Shown in pieces: positions 35,114 to 44,344 of a DNA stretch of 64,000 nt. A program made the position numbers and the translations under genes. The notes under the pieces are model-generated. The model searched no databases and was not told the origin of the DNA. It was given only the letters and a program-made list of their open reading frames with translations. The stretch's first letter is position 1, and each line of letters starts with the position of its first letter. Location: NCBI GenBank assembly GCA_017535315.1, contig JAFXUD010000040.1, positions 1 to 64,000 on the forward strand, read 5' to 3'. Source of the stretch: Victivallales bacterium (GTDB lineage Bacteria; Verrucomicrobiota; Lentisphaeria; Oligosphaerales; Oligosphaeraceae).

Positions 35114-36637
35114 CTATTCAACCCCCATATCCAGACCGTTGTTCCCATTGCCCCCTGGAGGCGGAGGTGGTGCTTCCACATTTCCACCCTCGTTTTCGAC
35201 CTGCTGATCTTCGTCCTCCTCGTTCGGCTTCTGTGCGGCCTTCTGAGCAGCCTTTTGTGCCTCCTCCTCGGCCTTCTTCGCCCTCAGTTCAGCCTGTTCG
35301 CGTTCATAATATTCCCGTTCCTCCGCAGTGTCATAGCGCGCCTTCAGAGTAATCCTTCGTTCCTGCTTGTTATCGCGGAGCATGCTGCTTTTCAGCTCCT
35401 GAGCATCGCCAAGAATCGGCGAGTCATTGAGACGCTTGCAAAGGTCAAGGTTATTGCTGTCGCTAACGGGTTCCCTGATAGTAAACGTGATGGGCACAAC
35501 AGTATCCCCCAGTTCACTCTTCCAGTCAAAGGAACCCCCTATCCAGGCTGGAGGCTTGATAAGCTGCGTCAGCTCAATCAGAACATCAGGGAGTTCAGGC
35601 GCCTCAAATGTATATTTCGATATCTCGGCCTCAAAATCCTTTGCCGCCTGATTGGCCTTTATGGAATCCATGTTGTTCAGCCGTGCAATTTCCGCCTCAA
35701 CCTTGCTGATGTCAGAACGAATCTGGCGCAACCTGGCAACACGCTGTTGGAGAGACTGGACGAGCCCTGCGCCAAGCATGGCAATAATCAACACGGCCAG
35801 GCACGATGCAATAAAGCGGCAGGCCATATAACGCGCAGGCTTCATCTTGTCAGGCAGTGCGGGCATAGTCCTCTTGTCCTTCTCCACCTCACGGCCCATA
35901 CCGTATATGGCCATGGTTATCACCTTCAGATAGGAGAGCTGCTCTTCAAGGGGCTTGTCACCCAAAGAACCCAACACCAGATTACTGTATGGCAGACATT
36001 CGTGGAAAGAACCGACCTTGTTCTCCTCGGCAGTGGCTGGAACTACATCACGCCCTACCTTACCAGGCAAATACTTAAAAGCTGTTTCTCCAGGGAAAAA
36101 CACGGTTTCTCCCTGCATGAACGGATCAAGTAACACAGGCGCGACAGCCATCATGTCCAAATGACCAAGCCCGCTGGCTCCTTCCAACCATCTTCGCCAC
36201 AAATCCGACTTTGCGTAGAAAAGACGCACTGGCGTCCTTCCCGTCACCTTCTCGTCCTGAATGCTCTCCTTCGGTAACAGACGATACCCCCAGTTCAGAT
36301 GTTCCAAGGCAATAGGCGTGCGTTTGCGAACCTCAAATGCCAACGCAGAACGCAATTCATCAGGCTTGAGTTCTGGCATTAGCAAATCCGCCATCCCCCA
36401 GCCTCCTTCCTCGGGACCTGCAATGCAATAAACGCCCTCCTTGACACCCAGTTCTCGCCGTCCAATGGACAAAGTCTCCCCTATGCTGCTCGCCTTGGAA
36501 CCGCCTTCGCCCCTCCAATAGGCAACCACCTTGACATCGCGTCCGCCCCCCTTCAGCAGAACCCCATGGCAGATGCCTTCTGGCGTCCAACTGAACGCGG
36601 CACATTCGCCTCTTGCTATTTTATATGACTGTGACAT
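35114..36637 (-). CDS. gspL: GspL/PilM-PilN-like inner-membrane protein
   Basis: About 507 residues. The N-terminal part is an actin-like PilM/GspL domain (ELKPDELRSALAFEVRKRTPIA). A single helix (ASCLAVLIIAMLGAGL) leads to a coiled-coil (QQRVARLRQIRSDISKVEAEIARL) and a periplasmic ferredoxin-like domain, as in PilN. The last 75 residues are acidic and Pro-rich. ATG at 36637 follows GAGA. The space upstream contains palindromic element B and perhaps a piece of family A. It recruits GspE. Confidence 0.8.
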   Translation of the reverse strand: MSQSYKIARGECAAFSWTPEGICHGVLLKGGGRDVKVVAYWRGEGGSKASSIGETLSIGRRELGVKEGVYCIAGPEEGGWGMADLLMPELKPDELRSALAFEVRKRTPIALEHLNWGYRLLPKESIQDEKVTGRTPVRLFYAKSDLWRRWLEGASGLGHLDMMAVAPVLLDPFMQGETVFFPGETAFKYLPGKVGRDVVPATAEENKVGSFHECLPYSNLVLGSLGDKPLEEQLSYLKVITMAIYGMGREVEKDKRTMPALPDKMKPARYMACRFIASCLAVLIIAMLGAGLVQSLQQRVARLRQIRSDISKVEAEIARLNNMDSIKANQAAKDFEAEISKYTFEAPELPDVLIELTQLIKPPAWIGGSFDWKSELGDTVVPITFTIREPVSDSNNLDLCKRLNDSPILGDAQELKSSMLRDNKQERRITLKARYDTAEEREYYEREQAELRAKKAEEEAQKAAQKAAQKPNEEDEDQQVENEGGNVEAPPPPPGGNGNNGLDMGVE

Positions 36638-36704
36638 TCGTTCTCGCAACTTGTGTTTTCGCTATTCAAAGAAGAAAGCATCTTCACAAAACAGCCGTTC
36701 TTCT

Positions 36705-36860
36705 AGAGGTGATTTCAAAACTAGCACGAAATGCGCTAAGAGATGGACGCAGTGGCTAAGGCAACGCTTCGAAGCCGCACTTTCGTGCGTCGAGAGGCGT
36801 TGCCGACACCAATGTGTTCATATCGACGCGCATTTCGATGATAGTTTTGAAATCACCTCT
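36705..36860. repeat. Palindromic repeat family B, copy 1
   Basis: A 156-bp element whose ends AGAGGTGATTTCAAAACTA and its reverse complement (TAGTTTTGAAATCACCTCT) pair. The related element at 63101-63244 has the same orientation and keeps GCTAAGAGATGG and GAGAGGCGTTGCC...ACGCGCAT. It lies in the T2SS operon between gspK and gspL. From 36661 to 36704 there is a stretch resembling the end of family A (see findings). Confidence 0.9.
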
Positions 36861-36948
36861 CTATTTTTGGAAATAAACGTATGGATTTGTGAAATATTGT
36901 ATCGTTTGATTCATTTCTTTCATTTTTTCAATTCTCTATCATTCCATC

Positions 36949-37926
36949 TCACCAGATTGTCCGTCTCCAGATGGAAAAAGACTGCTGCGCCGAATCCGCA
37001 TAGATGGAAGATTTGGACATATTGACTTCGCGAACCGCCTTGTGGAGGATGCGAATATCCCCCTCCACCGTGGCGGAGGAGACAACAAAGCAGGCGTAGT
37101 CGCTTTCCTGGAAGCTGAAGGCTCCTTGGATATTGATATATAGCGCGCTGTCAAGAGAATCAGAAATGAGCATCCCTGAGTTAATCCATTCATCCCTGGC
37201 GCGAATCACCTCCTCAAGTTCACTGTCGGAGAGATCTAAAGTGCTTTGAAGGTCTGCAGCTGAGGCAGAGAAGAAAGAAGGTTTTGCATTGGCAGCGATG
37301 GTCTTGCCCTTGGGCGGAATCATCGTCATTTCGCCCGAGACGATGTCGGTCCAGCCCTCCAGCCAGAATATCTCCTCTGCAAATTGCAGGGCGCCATTGC
37401 GAGGCATCGAGCGTAACCCTTCCCGCGCATAGTCATCCTCTTCCTTGCCTGCAAGCTTGGTCAGGGAATCCGTATCCGTATAATCGCCGAGAACATCCAG
37501 GAAGTCTTCGATGATTTCCAGTTTCTCCGTGTCATCGATATCGACATTCTTCTTGAATGAATCTGGTTTATCGGGGGAAATGGTGCGCTCAATTGTGTCA
37601 ATATATGCCTGGCAATTGGCCTCAAACAGCTCATGCATACGCCTGTCAGCCATCCAGGGTTCGAAATCGCTGTCCCCGAGGCGCGATTCACTATCGACGC
37701 CCAGTTTGCGGGAGGGAAAGAGTCTACGGTCCGTCAAATGCATCCAAAAGGCATGGTCGGCTCCTGATTCCGCCTGATACTTCAACTCCAGCCGTTTGGT
37801 GGAGGCATAGGCGTCACGGGAGATGACTTCGCAAATCGTCATGACATGGACAACCAGCAGCAGCGTCACTGCCAGCACGCCCAGCACCATCACGATGGCC
37901 ATTCCTCTGTTTCGCCTATTCTTCAT
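36949..37926 (-). CDS. gspK: GspK-like minor pseudopilin
   Basis: 325 residues. A pseudopilin N-terminus (RRNRGMAIVMVLGVLAVTLLLVV) has G-M at the cleavage point; the conserved Glu at +5 is absent (Val), as in typical GspK. The rest has the large alpha domain. GspK caps the pseudopilus tip. It follows gspJ by 28 bp in the T2SS operon. Confidence 0.8.
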   Translation of the reverse strand: MKNRRNRGMAIVMVLGVLAVTLLLVVHVMTICEVISRDAYASTKRLELKYQAESGADHAFWMHLTDRRLFPSRKLGVDSESRLGDSDFEPWMADRRMHELFEANCQAYIDTIERTISPDKPDSFKKNVDIDDTEKLEIIEDFLDVLGDYTDTDSLTKLAGKEEDDYAREGLRSMPRNGALQFAEEIFWLEGWTDIVSGEMTMIPPKGKTIAANAKPSFFSASAADLQSTLDLSDSELEEVIRARDEWINSGMLISDSLDSALYINIQGAFSFQESDYACFVVSSATVEGDIRILHKAVREVNMSKSSIYADSAQQSFSIWRRTIW

Positions 37927-37954
37927 AACCTTTTTTCAGATTTCGGGTCCGTCT

Positions 37955-38641
37955 TCATGGGACATTATCCGTCGGTAGCTTATAGGTTCCATATCTTTCG
38001 CGGAAACTGTTTCCCATAGTACGCCTTAGCCAGCATTCCTGCCGTCCGTCTTCCCACGTCACCGTCATCCTAATGGCAAGCGGGATGTCTGAGCGATCCT
38101 CCTCTGCATCCTCGTCCTTCCACTCTGTACGCCAGAAAAATCTCTCGGCCCAATCCTCCGAGACATCGCTGGACCAGTCGGCATATTCAAACTCCAAGGA
38201 TTCCACTTCTGTTGAAAGCAGGCAGACCGTCCTGCGATCCTCGTCGATTTCATCCCAGGAAGCAAACGGTCGATCTGTATAGACAGCTTTCAGCTCGCCT
38301 TGTTCCAAAACAATCTCCACAAATCGGATTGCCCCCTCGTCCACATCGTTCAGAGGATGGAGATAAGCTATCCTCAAATAATCCCCCTCCGCCACGATAA
38401 AGGGAAGTTCAGAACTGAGCCCATCCTCCACCACCTTCCACATGAACGGGATGGAATTTGTTAGGATGCTATCGATGGCACGGTCCATTGCCAACAACTC
38501 GTTGAAACGATTCCGCTCCACCGTCAGACGCGCCCATGAATCTGAAACCTGTTGCGCAAAGGTAAACAGCCCCAAGGAAACAAGCATGAAGATGGTTACC
38601 GCGATAATCAGCTCCAGAAATGTGAAGAAACGACGGTACAT
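37955..38641 (-). CDS. gspJ: GspJ-like minor pseudopilin
   Basis: About 228 residues. The N-terminus MYRRFFTFLELIIAVTIFML has the pseudopilin +5 Glu and helix, but Phe instead of Gly at -1. The ATG at 38641 overlaps the gspI stop (TGATG) and is preferred over an upstream frame to 38743. GspJ packs with GspI and GspK at the tip. A mature beta domain (VESLEFEYADWSSD) follows. Confidence 0.8.
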   Translation of the reverse strand: MYRRFFTFLELIIAVTIFMLVSLGLFTFAQQVSDSWARLTVERNRFNELLAMDRAIDSILTNSIPFMWKVVEDGLSSELPFIVAEGDYLRIAYLHPLNDVDEGAIRFVEIVLEQGELKAVYTDRPFASWDEIDEDRRTVCLLSTEVESLEFEYADWSSDVSEDWAERFFWRTEWKDEDAEEDRSDIPLAIRMTVTWEDGRQECWLRRTMGNSFRERYGTYKLPTDNVP

Positions 38642-39039
38642 CAATCCAAGTCCCCCTCTTTCAAGACCTTTTGGACAAATGTCTCCGCAATCTTCACCCC
38701 TGTGTTGTCGAACACACAGATATGGTATTCGCAAAGCAACCACTCCTTGATGGGCTCCAAGGCATCCTCGTGGATATCCTCCACTTCATAGAGCTCGCAA
38801 CTAGCGGTAAACCCATCGGGAAGAAGGCCTTCAGGAAATACGGCATTCTTTCCCGCAAGCAGATAGAACTCCGCCGCCTGCGCAAGCAGGTGTTGTCGCG
38901 CCCATCGTTGCTCCGCACGAAGCAGCGTAGAACGTGCCCCAGCAACTACTCCCATCGTGGAGACAACCGCCATCGCCAGAATCGTGGCCGCAATCATTAC
39001 CTCCATAAGAGTGAAGCTATGTCGAATTGCCCTGTGCAT
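38641..39039 (-). CDS. gspI: GspI-like minor pseudopilin
   Basis: 132 residues. N-terminus RHSFTLMEVMIAATILAMAVV has +5 Glu and Ser at -1. The mature domain is short, as is usual for GspI. It is the first gene of the T2SS operon; its ATG at 39039 has a GAGA site. The 187 bp upstream separate it from the divergent DUF58 gene. Confidence 0.8.
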   Translation of the reverse strand: MHRAIRHSFTLMEVMIAATILAMAVVSTMGVVAGARSTLLRAEQRWARQHLLAQAAEFYLLAGKNAVFPEGLLPDGFTASCELYEVEDIHEDALEPIKEWLLCEYHICVFDNTGVKIAETFVQKVLKEGDLD

Positions 39040-39076
39040 TGTCTCGATTCATTTCAATTTATTCCCCATACAAACC

Positions 39077-39095
39077 CGTTTATTCTCAATAAACG
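39077..39095. promoter_or_regulatory. Hairpin/palindrome in the T2SS-DUF58 divergent promoter region
   Basis: CGTTTATT/AATAAACG form a perfect 8-bp stem with a CTC loop, 38 bp upstream of gspI and about 130 bp upstream of DUF58. It may be an operator for the divergent pair. Confidence 0.4.
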
Positions 39096-39226
39096 CAAAT
39101 CCCAAAGAAAACATATATCCAAAACAGCTTTTTTCAAGCATCATGCCATATTATTCCAGTTGCCATCTTAACTAATCTGTATTATATTTAGTAAATAGTG
39201 CAACTTTTTGTTCCAACCATACCGCC

Positions 39227-40126
39227 ATGCCCAACGAACTAGAAAAGCTATTATCCCCCGAAAACCTTCTGAAACTAGGGGACTATACCCTAATGTGCCG
39301 CCTGGCCGTTGAGGGATATCTTGCAGGACTACACCGCAGCCACACCAAAGGCTTCGGCGGCGAATTCCAGCAGTACCGTCCCTACGTCTCTGGCGACGAC
39401 CTGAAATATGTCGATTGGAAACTCTATGCACGCCAGGGCAAGCTCAACGAAAAAGTCTATCTAGAGGAGACCGACATGCGTTGCGCCCTCCTGGTTGACG
39501 CCAGCGCCTCCATGACCTACAAAGGTACAAAAGCTCCCTGCACTAAATACCAGTATGCAGCTCTTCTGGCAGCCTGCTTCATCTATCTGGCACGACGCCA
39601 AGGAGACCGACCAGGGCTTTTCGTCTATTCCCAGAAGCCCCTTTACAGCACCCCACAAGGGCAACGCTGCCCAGAACTTCCCCAACTGATGAAAATCTTT
39701 GGGAATATTACCCCTTCGCAAACAGCAGACCATACCCTCGTCCTGGACGAGGCGGAAAACTTTTTAGGAGCAAAACACGGTCTGCTCATCATCCTCTCAG
39801 ATCTCTGGGGCGCAGAGGGACAACTGGAATCCATCATCAGACGACTCCGATTTGAACAGCGCGACTGCATTGTCTGCCATGTCCTTGACAACGATGAGAT
39901 GGAACTTCCATTTGACAGCACCATCCGTTTTGTCGATAGTGAAAACGGCGACAGCATCGTCACCGCGCCGTCGGTCATCCGCACCCAATACAGAGAGACA
40001 CTCCAAAACCATCTCCAGACGATTCGCGCGCTTTGCCTGAACAACCAGGCCGATTATCTGCTTGCAGACACCTCCAAGCCCTTTGCGGACTGCCTCGCCG
40101 CATACCTGAACAGAAGAAAAGGATAG
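39227..40126 (+). CDS. DUF58 domain protein
   Basis: 299 residues. The DUF58 core FQQYRPYVSGDDLKYVDWKLYAR precedes a VWA-like domain with LLVDASASM (MIDAS-like D-x-S-x-S). In other bacteria DUF58 works with MoxR ATPases and BatA-type membrane proteins; here BatA is nearby but MoxR is in another operon. It is followed after 23 bp by the Xer gene. Confidence 0.9.
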   Translation: MPNELEKLLSPENLLKLGDYTLMCRLAVEGYLAGLHRSHTKGFGGEFQQYRPYVSGDDLKYVDWKLYARQGKLNEKVYLEETDMRCALLVDASASMTYKGTKAPCTKYQYAALLAACFIYLARRQGDRPGLFVYSQKPLYSTPQGQRCPELPQLMKIFGNITPSQTADHTLVLDEAENFLGAKHGLLIILSDLWGAEGQLESIIRRLRFEQRDCIVCHVLDNDEMELPFDSTIRFVDSENGDSIVTAPSVIRTQYRETLQNHLQTIRALCLNNQADYLLADTSKPFADCLAAYLNRRKG

Positions 40127-40149
40127 TTTATCATCCACCGTCAATCACC

Positions 40150-41181
40150 ATGCCCAAGAAAAAGAAAAACGTCCCTGTAACCAGTATGGAATCCCAAGTG
40201 AGGGATTTGGAGAAGGAACGCTCCATATTGGACAACGACCCGTCCTTGCAGCTCTTCCTAAAGCACATCCGCGCAGCCAGGCACTTCTCCCAGCGCTCCA
40301 TTGAAAGCTACCAGTGGGATTTGGCGCAGTTTCTGCGCATTATTCCAGAAGTCTGCACGGGAAATACCTGTGACTGGACTCTTGTGGATGAAGAGATGGC
40401 GGGGCTGTTTGTGACACGTCTCAGCGAGGCGGGTGAACAAAAGCCCAGCATCAACCGCAAAATCTCCGCGCTCAAGTCTTTTTACAGTTTCTATTGCAGT
40501 GAACACCACGATTTTCCGAATCCTTTCCTCAACACCCGAAACCAGCGAACAGACAAGAAACTTCCCAAAGTCCTTGACCAGGAACAGGTCGGCACACTGA
40601 TGGAGGCACCACAGCGCTTCTGGGCTGAAAGAATAAATGCAGAAGAAAAGGACAAACGGGGAGACGCCGAATTCGCGGCTGCACGGGACACCGCCATCCT
40701 CGAAATCATCTACAGTGGCGGCCTTCGTATCAGCGAGGCATGCGGACTCAACCTGAGCGACATCGACTTCCAGATGCAGCATTTCAAGGTTCTTGGAAAA
40801 GGCAACAAGGAGCGATACTGTTTCCTGGGTGTCCCCGCCCTCAGAGCCCTGCGCAGCTATCTGCAGATGCGCGAGAGAATCGGCATGGCAGGGCGACGGG
40901 AAGACGGTCCCCTTTTCCGAAACCAGAAAGGCGGACGCATCACCCCGCGCAGCGTTGAACGCAATTTCAAGGACTATCTGGCCGTGGCAGGATTATCCTC
41001 TGACTGTACCCCCCACAAACTGCGGCACTCCTTTGCCACCCACCTGCTTCAGGCTGGCGCCGACCTGCCGACTGTCCAGAAGATGCTGGGGCACGCCAGT
41101 TTAACCACGACCCAAATCTACACACACATTGAAATAGGCTACATCAAAGAGGTCTATGCCAAGGCACACCCCAGGGCATAG
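40150..41181 (+). CDS. xerD: XerC/XerD-type tyrosine recombinase
   Basis: About 343 residues. An N-terminal SAM-like domain (LKHIRAARHFSQRSIESYQWDLAQFL) and a catalytic domain with Arg in YSGGLRISEACGL, Lys in LGKGNKERYC, HKLRHSFATHLL (H-x-x-R), LGHASL and the nucleophile Tyr in TTTQIYTHI. This complete set supports an active recombinase, probably for chromosome dimer resolution. The start at 40150 is chosen because the longer frame overlaps the DUF58 gene; it has no clear ribosome site. Confidence 0.92.
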   Translation: MPKKKKNVPVTSMESQVRDLEKERSILDNDPSLQLFLKHIRAARHFSQRSIESYQWDLAQFLRIIPEVCTGNTCDWTLVDEEMAGLFVTRLSEAGEQKPSINRKISALKSFYSFYCSEHHDFPNPFLNTRNQRTDKKLPKVLDQEQVGTLMEAPQRFWAERINAEEKDKRGDAEFAAARDTAILEIIYSGGLRISEACGLNLSDIDFQMQHFKVLGKGNKERYCFLGVPALRALRSYLQMRERIGMAGRREDGPLFRNQKGGRITPRSVERNFKDYLAVAGLSSDCTPHKLRHSFATHLLQAGADLPTVQKMLGHASLTTTQIYTHIEIGYIKEVYAKAHPRA

Positions 41182-41199
41182 ACTGTCAAAACAGAACCG

Positions 41200-43140
41200 T
41201 CAACCTTGCGCCTTTGCGTCGCACAGACACCTTGCGCCTGCCTCCAGCAAGAGGAACACAGCCAGCACATACGCTGCATACCTCCAAAGGTCGATTGCCG
41301 CCTCCGACGCCTCCCGTTCAAGGACGGCGGGCATTTTCGTATAAAGCGCTATCTTCAAATCATCGACATTGGCGCTTTCCGTCATCGCCTCCTGCGGAGA
41401 GGAGAATACCTCCACAGGTTGTTCATCCACAAAAATGACCCCAGGTGAAGAGGTGTCAATCTTTTCACCTGCTTCGGAATGAAGCACGCCTCCGCAGAAG
41501 AGTCGTCGTATGCCATAGCCGTCGGGAAGACTGGAACGACAGAGTTCGCGTAGGATGGGAAGAAAAGAACTTGTCAGGGCAAATACGCTCCAATCTGTCC
41601 CGAAATCAAAAGCGAAAAGGAAACTTCGCCCCGCCCCGCAGTCCTGTTCCACAAGCAACGGCAGTCCATCCAGGGATTTCATCAGCGTTCGGGAAGGCTT
41701 CTCTGGTTGCAAACGGAGATGCTTGAATATCGGGAATAGAAACAGGTCCGCCTCTTTCCATTCCTCGTAGAGACGACCAATAGAGGAATCGGGCTTTACC
41801 CAGCCAATTCCCAGAGAAGCGTTCCGCGATGCCTCCGCCATTCCATTGCATTGCACCGTCATCAGATTCGCATCCCGCAGACGGCGCAGGGTGACCGAGG
41901 CAGCCCCACCGCCAGGTGTCACAAAGAGGCTGGCTCCATCGCTCACGATGTCATGCAGTATCGCCATATCCGTTGACGCAAGCCGTTCAAGACAACCAAG
42001 CACAAATACAGCCCGTGCCTGACGAAACTCCTGCGCATCCAAAAACATCGGACTTGTCACAACCACGTCAAACAGCTCTCCACCGACATCTTCACCCGCC
42101 TCCATCGCCCTGGAGGTGAAAAGCGAGGACAGGCGAGCCTTCTGTTCATCGCCCTCCTCCGCAATCACCAACGCCTTGGGTCTGGCAGGCGATTTCAGCG
42201 CAAATCGAAACAGGTCATCCTCCTGGTAGTCATCACCGTCCAGGGAGGCAACCCCAACGGTCTGCGAAGAGGCGTCCGACAATGAAAGCGCGACCCGCTG
42301 CTGGGCAAAGGGGGAAAGGACAACCTCCTGTGAAACCGTCTCATCCCCTGCCTTGACGGTCAGCGTTCGCGTTTCCGTTACGGTGGAATAGTTGCGAAGC
42401 GTGACCATGACACGTTGCCGTCCCTGGGGAAGATGCGCTGTTCGGACATTGGAGATGCCGACGTTTCGCCGTCCATCCACCGTGCAGGAAAGAAAACGCA
42501 ATTGAATGTCAGGAGGAATGATTTTGGAAAGGCCGCCCCAGTCACCGCGACCAAAGTCACTGACCAGGTAAAGACGCTTTTCCGCGCCAGAGGAAAGCAT
42601 CTCGACGGCACGCTGCAACGCAGGACGATGATTTCCCGCGAGGTGAGTAGGCTTTACCTGGTTCGCGAATGAACTTACGGAGGAGAAATCGGTCGTTGCT
42701 CCCTCTTCCGCCATGCATCCATCAGAACTTGCGACGGCTGCCACCCGCCATTTGCCTGGCTCTTCAGCCAGTTCCTTCAAGGCCTTTTCCAGCAGTTTCT
42801 GTTCACGCTCCAGATGCCCCCAGCCGCTCATGCTGGCGGAACAATCCAAGAGAAAGACTGCCAGGTTTTCATCAGGTGATTCATTCGTCTCCTCCTTTGG
42901 AACCCAATGTGGACGTGCAAGGAACAATACTGCAAAGGCAAGCACTAAAAGACGCGCCATCAGCAAAATGAAATCACGCAGCCGCCTGCGCCCTTCATGG
43001 GGCAACTGCGCGCGAAACAGGAACTTCACCACGGGAAAAACAAGTGTCTCATGGTTGTGCCTGTTCAACAGATGCAAAACAATGGGGACTGCAAGTGCCA
43101 ACAGCCCCCAAAGCATATAGGGATATGTGAATGTCAACAT
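41200..43140 (-). CDS. BatA/VWA-domain membrane protein
   Basis: 646 residues. The N-terminal BatA domain (LTFTYPYMLWGLLALAVPIVLHLLNRHN) has two helices, followed by a VWA domain with VFLLDCSASMSG (D-x-S-x-S). A third helix lies near the C-terminus (YAAYVLAVFLLLEAGA). Most of the middle is a beta-rich region of unknown role. It converges with Xer (18 bp). An AATGAT/ATCATT palindrome lies upstream at 43173-43187 and is a weak operator candidate. Confidence 0.85.
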   Translation of the reverse strand: MLTFTYPYMLWGLLALAVPIVLHLLNRHNHETLVFPVVKFLFRAQLPHEGRRRLRDFILLMARLLVLAFAVLFLARPHWVPKEETNESPDENLAVFLLDCSASMSGWGHLEREQKLLEKALKELAEEPGKWRVAAVASSDGCMAEEGATTDFSSVSSFANQVKPTHLAGNHRPALQRAVEMLSSGAEKRLYLVSDFGRGDWGGLSKIIPPDIQLRFLSCTVDGRRNVGISNVRTAHLPQGRQRVMVTLRNYSTVTETRTLTVKAGDETVSQEVVLSPFAQQRVALSLSDASSQTVGVASLDGDDYQEDDLFRFALKSPARPKALVIAEEGDEQKARLSSLFTSRAMEAGEDVGGELFDVVVTSPMFLDAQEFRQARAVFVLGCLERLASTDMAILHDIVSDGASLFVTPGGGAASVTLRRLRDANLMTVQCNGMAEASRNASLGIGWVKPDSSIGRLYEEWKEADLFLFPIFKHLRLQPEKPSRTLMKSLDGLPLLVEQDCGAGRSFLFAFDFGTDWSVFALTSSFLPILRELCRSSLPDGYGIRRLFCGGVLHSEAGEKIDTSSPGVIFVDEQPVEVFSSPQEAMTESANVDDLKIALYTKMPAVLEREASEAAIDLWRYAAYVLAVFLLLEAGARCLCDAKAQG

Positions 43141-43253
43141 AGTCTCAAAAGTGGCTTATGAACTAACCTCATAATGATAATATCATTCCAATTTCCGCTT
43201 TTTTCAACTCAATTCCATAGTACTTTTTTATCCACCCTGTTAACTCAAACCCA

Positions 43254-43302
43254 CGTCCTGCGTCCCATGTCCAGCGTCCCACGTCCCACGTCCCACGTTC
43301 AA
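43254..43302. repeat. Heptamer tandem repeat (CGTCCCA)n
   Basis: Seven 7-bp units: CGTCCTG, CGTCCCA, TGTCCAG, three perfect CGTCCCA, and CGTTCAA. A shorter relative is at 27095-27122. It lies between BatA and the MBL gene. Similar heptamer tracts are known in other bacterial intergenic regions. Confidence 0.9.
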
Positions 43303-43330
43303 AAGGACGCATGAATTATCAAAAATCTTC

Positions 43331-43387
43331 TTGACAAGCAAGATATTCTGCATTAAAGTTATAGAACTTGTCTGCTTCATTAGACAA
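43331..43387 (+). promoter_or_regulatory. Promoter and adjacent inverted repeat of the MBL-fold gene
   Basis: TTGACA (43331-43336) and TAAAGT (43354-43359) have a 17-bp spacer, so transcription should start near 43366. TTGTCT/AGACAA (43368-43387) forms an inverted repeat exactly at that position, a suitable place for a repressor. Confidence 0.5.
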
Positions 43388-43439
43388 TTCCCCCAAACAA
43401 ATCTTCCAAAGTTTTCCCTTACCCTCGCAGGAATCCACC

Positions 43440-44273
43440 ATGACATCAAACAAACTCACAGGCACCCTGCTCGCCTGCCTTTGCTCAGCAGTCTCCTTTG
43501 CCGCAGACGGCATCATGCAGTTCTCTTTCCCCGAATGCATCATCACCTGTATCCAGGATACGCCCGTACGACATCAAGCATCCCTTTTCGCCAGCGTAAA
43601 GGGCACTCCACTTCCCACAAAACAGGATTCATTCCTCTCCTCCATCAACCTGTTTCTGCTGGAAAAGAATGGCGAGCGCTTTCTCATCGATGCGGGAAAC
43701 GACCAGCGGCGCGGCTCCCTCAAGGGCAAACTGGAAACCCTGAAGATTGAGCCTTCGACCATCAAGGCGGTCTTCATCACGCACATCCACCCAGACCACG
43801 TCGGAGGACTGCTCTGGAACAACGCGCCACTCTTCCCGAACGCCACCATCTACATCGCCCGCGATGAATATGAGCCATGGCAGAAAGACACTAGACGCGC
43901 CGCATTGGCAACTTATCTCAAGCCCTACCAAAACAAGCTACAGCTTTTCGACTTCGGCAACCCCCTTCCAGGAGGGCTGATTCCCATCAAGAAAGCAGGT
44001 CACACCCCTGGGCACACCGTCTATAAACTCGCCCTTTCCGCAACAGACATTGCCATCTTCGTGGGGGACATCCTGCACGCCGTGGAACTCCAGGTACCCC
44101 ATCCAGATTTCTGTGCACGATATGACTCAACCCCCGCCGAGGCAGTCAAGTCCCGCCTGGAAATCTACGGCGAGAAGGCTCTGCTCTTCGGTGCACACTT
44201 TCCTTTCCCCGCCTGTGCAACCATCACCCCTGCGGGAACAGGCATCTACACCTATGTTCCATTCGCAAAATAG
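43440..44273 (+). CDS. Secreted MBL-fold hydrolase
   Basis: About 277 residues with a signal peptide (about 1-22, ending SFAAD). THIHPDHVGG is the H-x-H-x-D-H zinc motif; further ligands GHTPGH and a late GAHF are present. This fits lactonase or related extracytoplasmic MBL enzymes, but the substrate is not evident. ATG at 43440 follows AGGA; the longer frame to 43368 lies in the promoter. It is followed by a palindrome and the GH32-like gene. Confidence 0.88.
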   Translation: MTSNKLTGTLLACLCSAVSFAADGIMQFSFPECIITCIQDTPVRHQASLFASVKGTPLPTKQDSFLSSINLFLLEKNGERFLIDAGNDQRRGSLKGKLETLKIEPSTIKAVFITHIHPDHVGGLLWNNAPLFPNATIYIARDEYEPWQKDTRRAALATYLKPYQNKLQLFDFGNPLPGGLIPIKKAGHTPGHTVYKLALSATDIAIFVGDILHAVELQVPHPDFCARYDSTPAEAVKSRLEIYGEKALLFGAHFPFPACATITPAGTGIYTYVPFAK

Positions 44274-44277
44274 CGGA

Positions 44278-44294
44278 TGCATATTAATTATGCA
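44278..44294. promoter_or_regulatory. Operator-like palindrome before the GH32/43-like gene
   Basis: TGCATA-TTAAT-TATGCA has perfect 6-bp arms. It lies 4 bp after the MBL stop and 51 bp before the next ATG; it may control the downstream gene. Confidence 0.4.
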
Positions 44295-44344
44295 CCTATT
44301 TGGGGAATTATATACTTTGGCTATCCAGGGTAACAGGAGTCACC

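Noticed and set aside
40150-41181. Integrase of a mobile element
   Set aside because: The protein has the Xer layout and length, with no att sites, tRNA or cargo genes nearby.
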